This document shows positions 7,414 to 15,131 of a stretch of DNA of 42,949 bases, one piece after another. The DNA is from a virus, in IMG/VR virus record IMGVR_UViG_3300022074_000105, positions 1-42,949 of that record; one strand, 5' to 3'. The first letter of the stretch is position 1. The number at the start of each line of letters is the position of its first letter. Position numbers and translations under genes: made by a program. A model generated the notes under the pieces. It was not told where the DNA came from, ran no database searches, and saw only the letters and a list, made by a program, of their open reading frames with translations.

Positions 7414-7599
7414 ATGAAACCTTCTTCTCTTTCTTTTCATTATAAGATGATACGACAAGATCTTAATGAACTTTTAGAAAGCATAAAATCTAATCACGAC
7501 CTTGACATATATCAGCAAAGGTCAATGCTTCGAGATGGCGTAAATCTTATTTCAAAGAAATGCAAGAGAGTTATTAAACTATTAGAATCCGTTGAGTAA
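7414..7599 (+). CDS. Hypothetical protein
   Basis: 61 residues from the ATG at 7414; a TTG six bases upstream is in frame but less likely. The protein is helical and basic, with Lys-rich ISKKCKRVIKLLESVE at the end. It is the first gene after a late-type promoter motif, and the next ORF begins directly after its stop. Confidence 0.58.
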   Translation: MKPSSLSFHYKMIRQDLNELLESIKSNHDLDIYQQRSMLRDGVNLISKKCKRVIKLLESVE

Positions 7600-7779
7600 A
7601 TGAATGTCAAATACCTGATACAATACATGCACCCATTTTATCATAAGTGGGTAACAGAAGAACAATGCGTCTCATTAGAAGAAGCGCAAAAAACAGTAGA
7701 AGAAAAAAAGAAAGAAGTCACCAGGATTTTAAAAGGTCGACGCACTACATTGAATTGGCGAATCCAGCCTTTAGATTAA
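7600..7779 (+). CDS. Hypothetical protein
   Basis: 59 residues starting MNVKYLIQYMHPFYHKW. The central segment is a Glu/Lys-rich helix (SLEEAQKTVEEKKKEVT), followed by a basic GRRTTLNWRI end. It begins on the base after the upstream stop and ends one base before the next ATG, so the three genes look like one unit. Confidence 0.55.
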   Translation: MNVKYLIQYMHPFYHKWVTEEQCVSLEEAQKTVEEKKKEVTRILKGRRTTLNWRIQPLD

Positions 7780-7780
7780 T

Positions 7781-8248
7781 ATGAAAATAAAAATAATAGT
7801 CATTATACTTATTATCCTCGCGGCAGCATTAACCGCACAAGCCGATTCAAAGCCCGATGGGTTTTTAAGTAAAATTGGCAAAGGCATCTCATCGTCAAAG
7901 ATATCGCTTATTGCCAATAAGGATGTTGGCACATTTTACAAAAGGGGTGTCAGTCTGCAATGCGCTAATTACGTCAGCCACGTCGTTGAGCGAGCGGGAG
8001 GGACGCCTCCGTCAGGAAAGGCATCTGCACGGTCTTGGCTTAAGTGGGGTAGAAAGATTCCCTTCTCTGCCATGAAGCCGGGTGACATTATTGTAACAAC
8101 CCGTGGGAGCAGTTCCCGAACCGGCCACATTTTAATTTACAAAGGAAATGGTAAAGCCATTCATCGTTCCACTCGATATAAGCCAATTGGCGAGATCTCT
8201 ATTGACTATTATAGGTCACGAATTATTGGTATTAGAAGGATTACCTAA
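7781..8248 (+). CDS. Secreted NlpC/P60-like cell-wall peptidase
   Basis: 155 residues: a signal peptide (KIKIIVIILIILAAALTAQA, likely cleavage after AQA near residue 21), then a compact domain with QCANYVSHV (candidate Cys nucleophile), PGDIIV, and TGHILIY with a candidate catalytic His. This is the Cys-His layout of NlpC/P60 peptidases, which cleave peptidoglycan stem peptides. A signal peptide on a phage enzyme is notable, since the main amidase here has none. Its stop overlaps the next ATG (TAATG). Confidence 0.75.
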   Translation: MKIKIIVIILIILAAALTAQADSKPDGFLSKIGKGISSSKISLIANKDVGTFYKRGVSLQCANYVSHVVERAGGTPPSGKASARSWLKWGRKIPFSAMKPGDIIVTTRGSSSRTGHILIYKGNGKAIHRSTRYKPIGEISIDYYRSRIIGIRRIT

Positions 8249-8532
8249 TGGCTAATGTAAAGGTCTTTTATAACGAGGACTGTCAGCAATGTCCTCCGTA
8301 TCTTGACAACCTTAAAAGGTGCTCGGAGAAATTCAGTCATACGTGTGAAGTGATGTCTCTTCAGGATAACCCCTTGGACATAATATCCGATCTTCAAAGT
8401 CTTAGAGAATCAGGCCATACCATTTCATCTCTACCGTTTTTTATTGTTTCAGACGGCGAATATAAGTATAGTTACGAAGGTATTCTTCCGTTGGATGTTA
8501 TAGATCACATATTGAAAAAATTTATATCATGA
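8248..8532 (+). CDS. Thioredoxin-fold protein (glutaredoxin-like)
   Basis: 94 residues with a CQQC motif near residue 12 after a beta-strand (VKVFYNEDC), and SLPFFIV near residue 61, where the Pro fits the cis-proline position of thioredoxin folds. It may supply electrons to ribonucleotide reductase or act on thiols. Its position between a secreted hydrolase and a glycosyltransferase gives no direct clue. It overlaps both neighbours by one and four bases. Confidence 0.72.
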   Translation: MANVKVFYNEDCQQCPPYLDNLKRCSEKFSHTCEVMSLQDNPLDIISDLQSLRESGHTISSLPFFIVSDGEYKYSYEGILPLDVIDHILKKFIS

Positions 8533-9695
8533 GATTTCATATACTAGGTGTTCCTCACACAGTTACTAATCACGAATACTTGTCTTGTGCTTATACACAA
8601 AAGGTTTACAAGTTCGGCCAGATGATGGACGAGCACTCAACGCTTTTTCATTACGGCCACGAGGATTCGGATTTGCCTTGCGCAGAGCATGTAACGGTTA
8701 CTACCAATGATGATTTAAAAAAGGCTTATGGGTCTTATGATTGGCGTAAAGAATTCTTTAAGTATGACTTACAGGATCACGCTTATCAAACCTTTCACAA
8801 GAATGCAATTAAAGAAATTAATGAACGGTTTCAGCCTGGTGATTTTATCTTACCGTTCTGGGGACATGGTGTGAGAAAGGTTTGTGACGAAGTTCATGAC
8901 AATTCTGACAACCTTCGAGCCATTGTGGTCGAGCCAGGGATTGGATATGCTGAAGGCCATTGGGCTCGGTTTAAAGTTTGGGAAAGCTATGCTATGATGC
9001 ATGCTTATGGAGGTATGAATAAAGTTAGTTATTGTAATCCCGATTGGTATGAAACAGTAATACCAAACTATTTTGATCCTACTCAATTTGAGTTTAAGGA
9101 TACCCACGAGAAAGACGATTATTTTCTTTTCTTAGGACGAGTGTTTGAAGGTAAAGGAGTACACATTGCAATTGATGTAGCTCGCAAATTGGATATTAGG
9201 CTAAAGATAGCAGGTCAAAAAGATCCTAACTTTAACATTCCCCCTCATCCTAATATTGAATACATCGGTCATGCTGATGTTGAAACCAGAAAGCATTTAA
9301 TGAGTAATGCAAAAGGTGCCTTTCTTCCAAGCACTTATTACGAGCCTTTTGGCGGTGTACAAATTGAATGCTTGTTAAGTGGTACACCAATCATTACAAG
9401 CGACTGGGGAGCGTTCACTGAAAACAATCTTCACGGCGTAACAGGATATCGATGCCGAACCTTTCAAGACTTTATCAGTGCTACAAGGAAAGTGGCAAGC
9501 GGAAGTATATCTTCTCGTGATTGCAGTAGATGGGCAAATAATTTTACTTTAGATAACATCCGTCCTCGTTACTTAAAATACTTTACTGATATACAGCAGA
9601 TCTTTAAAGGATCGGGTTGGTATGCATACGGCGATTCCAATGATTCGCTAAAGGCGCTTGAAATGAATTATACCCGTGATCATTATTACGACTAA
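8529..9695 (+). CDS. Glycosyltransferase, GT4-like (GT-B fold)
   Basis: 388 residues. The C-terminal domain shows YFLFLGRVFEGKGVHIAIDVA, then YYEPFGGVQIECLLSGTPI and TSDWGAFTE, the nucleotide-sugar binding EPFG..xxEA pattern of GT4 enzymes. The N-terminal half has LPFWGHGVRK and VVEPGIGY. It transfers a sugar from an activated donor; the acceptor cannot be read from the sequence. The start overlaps the thioredoxin-fold gene by four bases. It lies well outside the main glycosylation island. Confidence 0.88.
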   Translation: MRFHILGVPHTVTNHEYLSCAYTQKVYKFGQMMDEHSTLFHYGHEDSDLPCAEHVTVTTNDDLKKAYGSYDWRKEFFKYDLQDHAYQTFHKNAIKEINERFQPGDFILPFWGHGVRKVCDEVHDNSDNLRAIVVEPGIGYAEGHWARFKVWESYAMMHAYGGMNKVSYCNPDWYETVIPNYFDPTQFEFKDTHEKDDYFLFLGRVFEGKGVHIAIDVARKLDIRLKIAGQKDPNFNIPPHPNIEYIGHADVETRKHLMSNAKGAFLPSTYYEPFGGVQIECLLSGTPIITSDWGAFTENNLHGVTGYRCRTFQDFISATRKVASGSISSRDCSRWANNFTLDNIRPRYLKYFTDIQQIFKGSGWYAYGDSNDSLKALEMNYTRDHYYD

Positions 9696-9711
9696 ACAGT
9701 GAATTTTACTA

Positions 9712-9740
9712 TTTACATTTACCCTGAAATGTGATAGAAT
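9712..9740 (+). promoter_or_regulatory. Promoter, TTTACA-17-TAGAAT
   Basis: TTTACA (9712-9717), 17-base spacer, TAGAAT (9735-9740). The ATG at 9750 is nine bases after the -10 box, so the leader is at most a few bases. Confidence 0.82.
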
Positions 9741-9749
9741 ATCTTTATT

Positions 9750-9998
9750 ATGGAATGTATTAATTGCTATAAACCGGTGGCTGCTGCCAGAGTTGCGGCG
9801 GGGTATAATTACTGCATGGCTTGTGCCGAACACGTGCCTCAAGTAAAAGGAGTTATGGTATGGGGCCATAAGACTGCGGGGGAAATGCAGGTAGTTTCTC
9901 CGGATCAGTTTGGTGAACACCGCAAATACAGCCCTTACGGTAAGTACACCGGAATGGGTTCAGGAGTGAAGCGAGCCACGAATAGTGCAACCCGCTAA
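9750..9998 (+). CDS. Small zinc-ribbon protein
   Basis: 82 residues with CINC at residues 3-6 and CMAC near residue 24, a four-Cys zinc site resembling the end domain of DksA/TraR-type proteins. The rest is Gly-rich and basic. It has its own strong promoter and a nearly absent leader. Its stop abuts the stop of the convergent phoH gene with no visible terminator. A role in transcription is plausible but unproven. Confidence 0.68.
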   Translation: MECINCYKPVAAARVAAGYNYCMACAEHVPQVKGVMVWGHKTAGEMQVVSPDQFGEHRKYSPYGKYTGMGSGVKRATNSATR

Positions 9999-10769
9999 TT
10001 AAGCTTCCAGCACGTCTACAATATACCGAAGTATTTTACTTCTAACAATATCTTCTTCACCAAAGGTGAGATTAAAGATTCCTTTCTCTATGGCGTCTTC
10101 CCTTTCGGCAAACTTGTTGAAGATATCTGCATAGCCACTTGCCTTTCCAATATCGGCTTGCTTAAGGTCACCGCAAACAGCATAGCGGGTATCCTTACCA
10201 AATCGTGTTAGGATTGTAACAAGCTCAGCCGAAGTGAGGTTCTGCGCTTCGTCAATAATCACAAAGGAATTGTTGAACGTCAAGCCGCGAACAAAGTTAA
10301 CTGGTATAGCACTGAGTATGCCATCTTTCATCAGGTGATTGGCAACTCCTTGTCCACTGATCTCTGCGACCTTTTCGATAAGAGGCATCGCATAAGGCAA
10401 AAACTTATCGTCCACTTCACCCGGTAACGCACCAAGAGAGCGACTAGCACTTTCAATTACGCTTCGGATATACACGATGTTTTCTATCTGATTATCCTTT
10501 AATAACTCCAGCGCAGCAAGAACCGCAAGGTAAGATTTTGCACTACCAGCAGGTCCGTCAACAAATCCTATCTTTGTTCGATTATCACAAAGTCCGTCTT
10601 TAAACGCAAGATGATTCTTTGAAAAATAGAAAGGCTTTCTAATAACAAAATTGGTCAACCAATTCTCTTGAAGAGTGTCCTCGATTCCAGCGTCTTTAAG
10701 TTCTTCAAGTTTAAGATTGCGTTCTGCCTTTTTTCTAGGAGCACGTTTGGTTGTTTTTGTTCTTGACAT
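9999..10769 (-). CDS. phoH: PhoH-like ATPase
   Basis: 256 residues with a Walker A motif GPAGSAKS (72-79), a Walker B VIIDEAQN (170-177), and RSVIESASRSLGALPGEVDDK between them, all typical of PhoH family P-loop ATPases. The basic N-terminus (TKTTKRAPRKKAE) is an extra. Its role in phages is unsettled; links to RNA metabolism and phosphate stress have been proposed. It is the only minus-strand gene here between 1 and 12 kb. Confidence 0.93.
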   Translation of the reverse strand: MSRTKTTKRAPRKKAERNLKLEELKDAGIEDTLQENWLTNFVIRKPFYFSKNHLAFKDGLCDNRTKIGFVDGPAGSAKSYLAVLAALELLKDNQIENIVYIRSVIESASRSLGALPGEVDDKFLPYAMPLIEKVAEISGQGVANHLMKDGILSAIPVNFVRGLTFNNSFVIIDEAQNLTSAELVTILTRFGKDTRYAVCGDLKQADIGKASGYADIFNKFAEREDAIEKGIFNLTFGEEDIVRSKILRYIVDVLEA

Positions 10770-10795
10770 GGTGGTATGGTGTTTGACGTTAATAC

Positions 10796-10830
10796 AAAAA
10801 GGGGAAAACCACTTAATGATTTTCCCTCTT
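10796..10830 (-). terminator. Hairpin followed by T-tract, minus strand
   Basis: GGGAAAA (10802-10808) pairs with TTTTCCC (10820-10826). Read on the minus strand the stem is followed directly by TTTTT, the form of a Rho-independent terminator. It lies upstream of phoH, so it would end a short minus-strand transcript or attenuate phoH. Confidence 0.6.
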
Positions 10831-10894
10831 TAATAGACTGGCCACCGTTTTCAGACTTTGATGATTAACAGATTTGTCCATAACAGTGGCACTA

Positions 10895-10924
10895 AGAATA
10901 TTTATAAAACAAGGAGGTTAAGGA
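10895..10924. repeat. 30-bp direct repeat, copy 1
   Basis: Identical over 30 bases to 11560-11589. It contains TATTTATA (late promoter motif on the minus strand) and AAGGAGGTTA, a perfect Shine-Dalgarno-like core that lies too far from any ATG to act as one. Both copies are followed by an ATAAATAAT element and then a start codon. Confidence 0.9.
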
Positions 10925-10938
10925 TCTCTTTATTATAG

Positions 10939-10946
10939 GATAAATA
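10939..10946 (+). promoter_or_regulatory. Late-type promoter motif GATAAATA
   Basis: One base from TATAAATA, eight bases before the glycosyltransferase ATG at 10955. Confidence 0.5.
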
Positions 10947-10954
10947 ATGGTGAT

Positions 10955-11545
10955 ATGATCATATCAGGCTATACAATCAATACAGATTATGAACAAGAGG
11001 TGAAAGACCTTGAATCTGATTTAAAGAGATTTAATCTTCCATATAAGTTGTATGCTTATGAATCTAGAGGTGATTGGGTAAAGAATACAATGGTAAAAGC
11101 TGAGCTGATCCAGAGAGCCTTGATTGAATTTCCTGGCGAAGATATTATATGGCTTGATGCCGATGCAGTCATATTAAAGAACCCCGTATTCTTTCACAAT
11201 TTAAAAAATAAGGAATTTGATATATGTTGCTATTATTTCAAATGGCCAGGGGGATGGAAGGGAAAGGAAGTAAATGAATTATTAAGCGGCACAATCATCT
11301 TTCGAAATAATGATGTAATAAAATCTCTCGTAAATGATTGGGCAAATCATAATTCTGAAGTGAACTGGGATCAGAAAATATTACAGAAATATGTTGATGG
11401 TAAGTATGCGGATAAAATTAAGAAACTAAATCTGCCAAAAGAATATATTAAGATAAGACCTAAAAGCGTATTAAATACACGAAACTTAAATTGTGTTATA
11501 GGGCATAAACAAATGAGCCGGGAACAAAAAGATAAAATTAAATGA
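10955..11545 (+). CDS. GT-A type glycosyltransferase
   Basis: 196 residues. DIIWLDADAVILKNP near residue 63 gives the DxD metal and nucleotide-sugar motif, and LLSGTIIFRNN fits the following GT-A core. The N-terminus is short (ISGYTINTDYEQEV). Substrate unknown. The gene is exactly bracketed by the two 30-bp direct repeats, suggesting it was inserted or duplicated as a cassette, and it is more AT-rich than phoH. Confidence 0.8.
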   Translation: MIISGYTINTDYEQEVKDLESDLKRFNLPYKLYAYESRGDWVKNTMVKAELIQRALIEFPGEDIIWLDADAVILKNPVFFHNLKNKEFDICCYYFKWPGGWKGKEVNELLSGTIIFRNNDVIKSLVNDWANHNSEVNWDQKILQKYVDGKYADKIKKLNLPKEYIKIRPKSVLNTRNLNCVIGHKQMSREQKDKIK

Positions 11546-11559
11546 TCTAGTCAAAGGTG

Positions 11560-11589
11560 AGAATATTTATAAAACAAGGAGGTTAAGGA
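11560..11589. repeat. 30-bp direct repeat, copy 2
   Basis: Exact copy of 10895-10924, 665 bp downstream, again followed by an A/T-rich late-type motif and an ATG (11612). Confidence 0.9.
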
Positions 11590-11598
11590 CTTTTTTAC

Positions 11599-11606
11599 TA
11601 TAAATA
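11599..11606 (+). promoter_or_regulatory. Late promoter TATAAATA
   Basis: Exact T4-type late consensus, five bases before the ATG at 11612. Confidence 0.65.
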
Positions 11607-11611
11607 ATAAT

Positions 11612-11998
11612 ATGCGATCAGTCACCACCTGCATCCTCTCTGTTCTGTTCACATTCATTTCATTTATTTCAGTTGTTATACCCTACAAGGATAAACCTAA
11701 ACCTGTGGCAGAACCTTCTCTTGACCAAACAAAAACTTTAGTATTGGCAAGTACTGACTTGTTTGGTTTAATGGAAAACAATCCCTTTACAGCTGTGGGT
11801 TTATACACGCTAACAGCAGATGGAAAATCCAATGTCGTTTTTCTACCTTGCTGGAATGATATAGACTATGTACAAGGATTGGCTGGTGACCGAAGAAGGT
11901 ACTATATCTTTAATAAGGTAATAGATGCTTTAAGCCAAGACGGTATTTGGCAACTAAGGATTGTTCCTCTCGCGAAAAGTACTAATGCTAAAGCTTAA
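11612..11998 (+). CDS. Exported or membrane-anchored hypothetical protein
   Basis: 128 residues: an N-terminal hydrophobic segment (about 7-24, ILSVLFTFISFISVVIP) that may be a signal peptide or anchor, then a soluble domain containing STDLFGLMENNPFTAVGLYTL. It has an exact late promoter. Its stop faces the stop of the minus-strand methyltransferase 12 bases away. No family is recognised. Confidence 0.6.
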   Translation: MRSVTTCILSVLFTFISFISVVIPYKDKPKPVAEPSLDQTKTLVLASTDLFGLMENNPFTAVGLYTLTADGKSNVVFLPCWNDIDYVQGLAGDRRRYYIFNKVIDALSQDGIWQLRIVPLAKSTNAKA

Positions 11999-12009
11999 TC
12001 AGCGGCAAT

Positions 12010-12543
12010 TTACCAAGTAATAATAACAGCCTTCTTTTTATTCATAATAGGAATTTCCCTTGTGGTATTGAACCCCGCTTCAACAATTTTTTCCATCCAC
12101 CATTCTACCGGCTTTTGCGTCACATGAGAATTTTCTCCGTTTGAGAGCAGTTGACCCGCTCTTCCAAGATGAGGTATTATTAAAGCGTTTTCAGTTGCCG
12201 CCCTGATATCAATAAGAGTAGGAAGAACATTCTCTTCAGGAATGTGTTCCATAACATCGGTACAAAATACCAAATCGAATTTCCACGGGGTAGGTCTATT
12301 TAAATACTTAGTAATAGCAGGATCCCATCTTTCACGCACAAGATCTTTATTAGGAAATATTTTATCTACTAACTTTGAATTTCCACATCCGTAATCTAGA
12401 ATACGATTAATGCTGGAAATTTCTTCACACCATTTAGAATATCTTTCAATGGCTCTTTCTTTAGGCCCGGAACCATAGTTAGGATTTTTTTCGTGAATTT
12501 GCTTATATTCTGATATGTACTTATAAGCAAGGGCTTTATTCAT
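12010..12543 (-). CDS. SAM-dependent methyltransferase
   Basis: 177 residues with the class I motif I RILDYGCGNSKLVDKIF near residue 47, and LVFCTDVMEHIPEENVLP for the later acidic and helical motifs. The family matches Methyltransf_11/23 types that act on small molecules or sugars. The start overlaps the end of the upstream minus-strand gene by eight bases, so both are driven by the late promoter at 13228-13235. Confidence 0.85.
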   Translation of the reverse strand: MNKALAYKYISEYKQIHEKNPNYGSGPKERAIERYSKWCEEISSINRILDYGCGNSKLVDKIFPNKDLVRERWDPAITKYLNRPTPWKFDLVFCTDVMEHIPEENVLPTLIDIRAATENALIIPHLGRAGQLLSNGENSHVTQKPVEWWMEKIVEAGFNTTREIPIMNKKKAVIITW

Positions 12544-13222
12544 TACTTTCAGTCTCTTCTACAAGATCGCCAACCTGCTTGGCAGTCTTCCAAACTCGAC
12601 CTCCGTTTTCTTTACAGTAGTCGAGCATCTCTTCCTTTTCCCCAACCGCCTGTACCTTTCTGTCAGAAACCACTGCATAGTGAAGCTTGGTGTCAGTACC
12701 AACTGCATCTTCTCCAACCTTAATGGTTTTGACTTGTTCGGTTTGAACTTCTTCTACGATTCGGTGGTAAAGCATATCCTTGTCGCTGAACTTCCATTCA
12801 TCAGCATTAAAGTAAGGCTTCTTCCGAAGCTTGGAATATTCGTCGGAAGAGATCTTGTTTGTTTTGTCAAGCTTTGCCTTGGTCATTTCTTTAAGGTCGC
12901 CAGATTCCTTACCCAGAATATAAGAATGCAAATCTTGCATCGTGGAATGAAGGCCACTTAATTTGTTTTGAAACCACTCAGGATAACTACCTCCGTTAAT
13001 AAGTATGTTTCTAATTTCAGTAGAAGAATGACAAATAAAATTAAGTTGTGTGATAGCCATTGCAAGCTCTTTTTCGTTAGGAAGGTTAAGCGGCTCATGC
13101 GCACCTTCAGCCCAAGTAGCTGGAATAGATTCTTCTTCAATTGCAGATTTTTCTGGCTTTAATACTTCGTATGCAGCAAGAACAAGCGGATCTTTTTTGG
13201 TATATTCCTGAGAATTTTTCAT
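12536..13222 (-). CDS. Conserved phage protein, possibly virion-associated
   Basis: 228 residues from the ATG at 13222, chosen because an exact late promoter lies just upstream; a start at 13246 would place that promoter inside the gene. The segment YPEWFQNKLSGLHSTMQDLHSYILG resembles helical regions in structural proteins of T4-like marine phages. The acidic C-terminus ends GDLVEETESNE. The late promoter supports a virion or late role; the function is not known. Confidence 0.62.
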   Translation of the reverse strand: MKNSQEYTKKDPLVLAAYEVLKPEKSAIEEESIPATWAEGAHEPLNLPNEKELAMAITQLNFICHSSTEIRNILINGGSYPEWFQNKLSGLHSTMQDLHSYILGKESGDLKEMTKAKLDKTNKISSDEYSKLRKKPYFNADEWKFSDKDMLYHRIVEEVQTEQVKTIKVGEDAVGTDTKLHYAVVSDRKVQAVGEKEEMLDYCKENGGRVWKTAKQVGDLVEETESNE

Positions 13223-13227
13223 GAAAC

Positions 13228-13235
13228 TATTTATA
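13228..13235 (-). promoter_or_regulatory. Late promoter TATAAATA (minus strand)
   Basis: TATTTATA on the plus strand reads TATAAATA on the minus strand, five bases before the ATG at 13222. It drives the 12536-13222 and methyltransferase genes. Confidence 0.7.
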
Positions 13236-13253
13236 ACAAATGGCATTTTATTA

Positions 13254-13282
13254 TTTACAATCTTTTTGAAAAATGGTATAAT
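13254..13282 (+). promoter_or_regulatory. Promoter, TTTACA-17-TATAAT
   Basis: TTTACA (13254-13259), 17 bases, TATAAT (13277-13282), with TGG before the -10. It lies back to back with the minus-strand late promoter and leads to the nucleotide-metabolism genes starting at 13315. Confidence 0.87.
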
Positions 13283-13314
13283 AGTTTTATCAATTTAAAA
13301 GATACTTTATTAGC

Positions 13315-13587
13315 ATGACTCACGTACATCGAACAATACTTAAAAAGCCATACAAAGGCCATAGACATATGGCTCAACTGTGGTACAATTACGACAAAAC
13401 GATATATCCTTACTTAACTAAAATTGATATGTATAGAATAGAAAATGGTATCATCGGCAAATGTGTTTCTACTGTATCAGAAGATGCAGTCGGCGAAGAT
13501 AAGCTAACACTAGATGATAGGCTCACAGGTTTGTTAATACTTATTGACGACGGTGTGGTGGACAACATAATTGAAGGCCTTTACTAA
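13315..13587 (+). CDS. Hypothetical protein
   Basis: 90 residues starting MTHVHRTILKKPYKGHRHMAQ, with an acidic second half (DDRLTGLLILIDDGVVDNIIEG). It is the first gene behind a consensus promoter and is two bases from the dNMP kinase, so it is probably a middle gene. No family is recognised. Confidence 0.62.
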   Translation: MTHVHRTILKKPYKGHRHMAQLWYNYDKTIYPYLTKIDMYRIENGIIGKCVSTVSEDAVGEDKLTLDDRLTGLLILIDDGVVDNIIEGLY

Positions 13588-13589
13588 AT

Positions 13590-14150
13590 ATGAAAGTTAT
13601 TGCTATTGCAGGAAACGCAACATGCGGCAAGGATACCCTTTACCGTGTATTATACAGTGAGCTGGAATCGGTATCAAAGGTAAAAAGAATTGCCTTTGCT
13701 GATGCTCTTAAAGATGAAGTCAACGATTTTCTGATAAGGACTGTGGGTATCAGTGCTTGGACCACTGACCCGGATGAAAAGAAAGTTATTAGAAGGTTTT
13801 TACTTTTTTGGGGAACCGAGTTTAGACGTGAACAAGATGATATGCATTGGGTAAAATTGTCAGCAGAAAAAATGACGGATTCAGATACCACTTATATCAT
13901 CACTGATCTCAGATACAAAAACGAATACAACTGGATTAGAGAAATGGGCGGCAAAGTGATATTCCTTGATCGTTATATCAACAAAGAAGGAACTCTTGTG
14001 GCTCCCGCCAATCATTATGAAGCAGAAAATAACAGGTTCTTAAAAGCCAACGCTGACCTTCACCTGGCTTGGCCAACATTTGATAAAGATGACGATGCTT
14101 CCCGCCGTGACTTTGTCAAGCAACATGCTTCTCAATACTTAACACTTTAA
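13590..14150 (+). CDS. Deoxynucleoside monophosphate kinase (T4 gp1-like)
   Basis: Phosphorylates dNMPs, feeding dNTP synthesis. 186 residues with a P-loop AGNATCGKDT at residues 7-16, AFADALKDEVNDF near residue 36, FWGTEFRREQDDMHW near residue 73, and IITDLRYKNEYNWI near residue 103, the lid and base-binding pattern of phage dNMP kinases. T4 gp1 is longer (about 241). With NrdA and the thioredoxin-fold protein it completes a phage nucleotide supply route. Confidence 0.87.
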   Translation: MKVIAIAGNATCGKDTLYRVLYSELESVSKVKRIAFADALKDEVNDFLIRTVGISAWTTDPDEKKVIRRFLLFWGTEFRREQDDMHWVKLSAEKMTDSDTTYIITDLRYKNEYNWIREMGGKVIFLDRYINKEGTLVAPANHYEAENNRFLKANADLHLAWPTFDKDDDASRRDFVKQHASQYLTL

Positions 14151-14167
14151 CAAAACCAAAAACGATA

Positions 14168-14764
14168 ATGAAGAATAACTTAAAGCTTTGCTTTATTGAT
14201 ACCGAAACAACTGGCCTTGACCGAAATAAAAATGACATTTTTCAGATTAGTGCCAAGATTACAGATTCCGAAGCCAAGGGAGTAATTGATGAAATTAACT
14301 TGAGCTTTGTTCCGCACTCTCTGGAATATGTAGAATCTGAAGCCTTAGAAAAGACGGGATACACAATGGAAGAGCTGGGTTCATTTTCTCTTTCTTCTTC
14401 TGAAGCGTTTAAGCAATTCACGGATTGGTTAGCCACTCACGTTGATCGTTTTGATAAAAAGGACAAACTTCAATTCCTTGCTTATAATGCTCCATTTGAT
14501 GTTGAGTTTGTTCGGCAATGGTTTTTAAAAAATGGTGATAATTACTTTGGTTCCTTTTTCTGGAATCCTGCTATCTGTGTTATGCAGGCCACCGCTTGGT
14601 TCGTTCAAGGTGTACGCGTAGCATTACCCAATTTCAAGCTCGGGACTATTTGCAAATGCGCAGAGCTTGGATGGGATGAGGATTTGGCTCACGATGCTGA
14701 CTATGATGTGACAAAAACGGTAGAGCTTTACCGATATTTAAGAGAAAATCTTTCCCAGATGTAA
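14168..14764 (+). CDS. DnaQ-like 3'-5' exonuclease (DEDDh)
   Basis: 198 residues. Exo I is LCFIDTETTGLDR near residue 7, Exo II is AYNAPFDVEFV near residue 105, and Exo III is AHDADYDVTKT with the HxAxxD arrangement near residue 174, so this is a DEDDh exonuclease. It may act in proofreading, repair or RNA decay (compare T4 DexA). The first copy of a 36-bp repeat overlaps its last bases. Confidence 0.88.
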   Translation: MKNNLKLCFIDTETTGLDRNKNDIFQISAKITDSEAKGVIDEINLSFVPHSLEYVESEALEKTGYTMEELGSFSLSSSEAFKQFTDWLATHVDRFDKKDKLQFLAYNAPFDVEFVRQWFLKNGDNYFGSFFWNPAICVMQATAWFVQGVRVALPNFKLGTICKCAELGWDEDLAHDADYDVTKTVELYRYLRENLSQM

Positions 14765-14847
14765 AATAGACACAAATGTGCTAAAATGGATACAAATCCC
14801 ATTTAGCCGTCAAAATAGACACAAATGTGCTAAAATGGATACAAATC
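14763..14847 (+). repeat. Two 36-bp direct repeats, 49-bp period
   Basis: Copies at 14763-14798 and 14812-14847 are identical over 36 bases and contain CACAAATGTGCTAAAATGG followed by GATACAAA. GATACAAA is the reverse complement of the TTTGTATC core in the repeats at 5551 and 33498. They end 43 bases before the early promoter. Confidence 0.88.
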
Positions 14848-14860
14848 GGAAAAAAAGTGA

Positions 14861-14886
14861 AAAAAAGTGATTTTTTTATCACTTTT
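14861..14886 (+). terminator. Hairpin with T-tract upstream of early promoter
   Basis: AAAAGTGAT/ATCACTTTT stem with a T loop, the same element as at 5597-5625. It would terminate the exonuclease operon. Confidence 0.75.
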
Positions 14887-14889
14887 CCC

Positions 14890-14918
14890 TGTACAATTAT
14901 CCAAAAGTGTGGTAGAAT
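14890..14918 (+). promoter_or_regulatory. Early promoter, TGTACA-17-TAGAAT
   Basis: TGTACA (14890-14895), 17 bases, TAGAAT (14913-14918). The spacer ATTATCCAAAAGTGTGG is identical to that of the 5627 promoter. Confidence 0.85.
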
Positions 14919-14947
14919 AGTATAGTAACGAAAAACCACCACAGATT

Positions 14948-15097
14948 ATGAAATACAAATTCGCACTTCTCCACAAACCATCATCAAGCCTACGCCTTTG
15001 GGGTAACTCATGGCATCTTGATTATTTACGGAAAATTGCAAATCGCTCTTCTGACTATGTGATTATCTCACTGGACAGCAAGCAGGTTATTAAATAA
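14948..15097 (+). CDS. Small early protein (49 aa)
   Basis: The ORF encodes 49 residues starting MKYKFALLHKPSSSLRLWGN, mixed basic and aromatic. It is the first ORF after the early promoter with an ATTATG start, about 24 bases downstream of the predicted transcription start. No family is recognised. Confidence 0.55.
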   Translation: MKYKFALLHKPSSSLRLWGNSWHLDYLRKIANRSSDYVIISLDSKQVIK

Positions 15098-15131
15098 TCT
15101 GGGTAAAACAACAAAAAAAACCTACTATATT

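Noticed and set aside
10911-10920. AAGGAGGTTA as a ribosome binding site for the 10955 gene
   Set aside because: It is about 35 bases from the ATG, too far for initiation, and no closer start codon gives a longer frame.
11564-11571. TATAAATA on the minus strand in the second 30-bp repeat, as a promoter
   Set aside because: It would run antisense through the glycosyltransferase gene, and the motif is there because the repeat was duplicated; no separate evidence of function.
14763-14847. Pair of 36-bp repeats separated by 13 bases, considered as a CRISPR array
   Set aside because: Only two copies, a spacer far too short, and no cas genes nearby; the position before a promoter fits a regulatory repeat.
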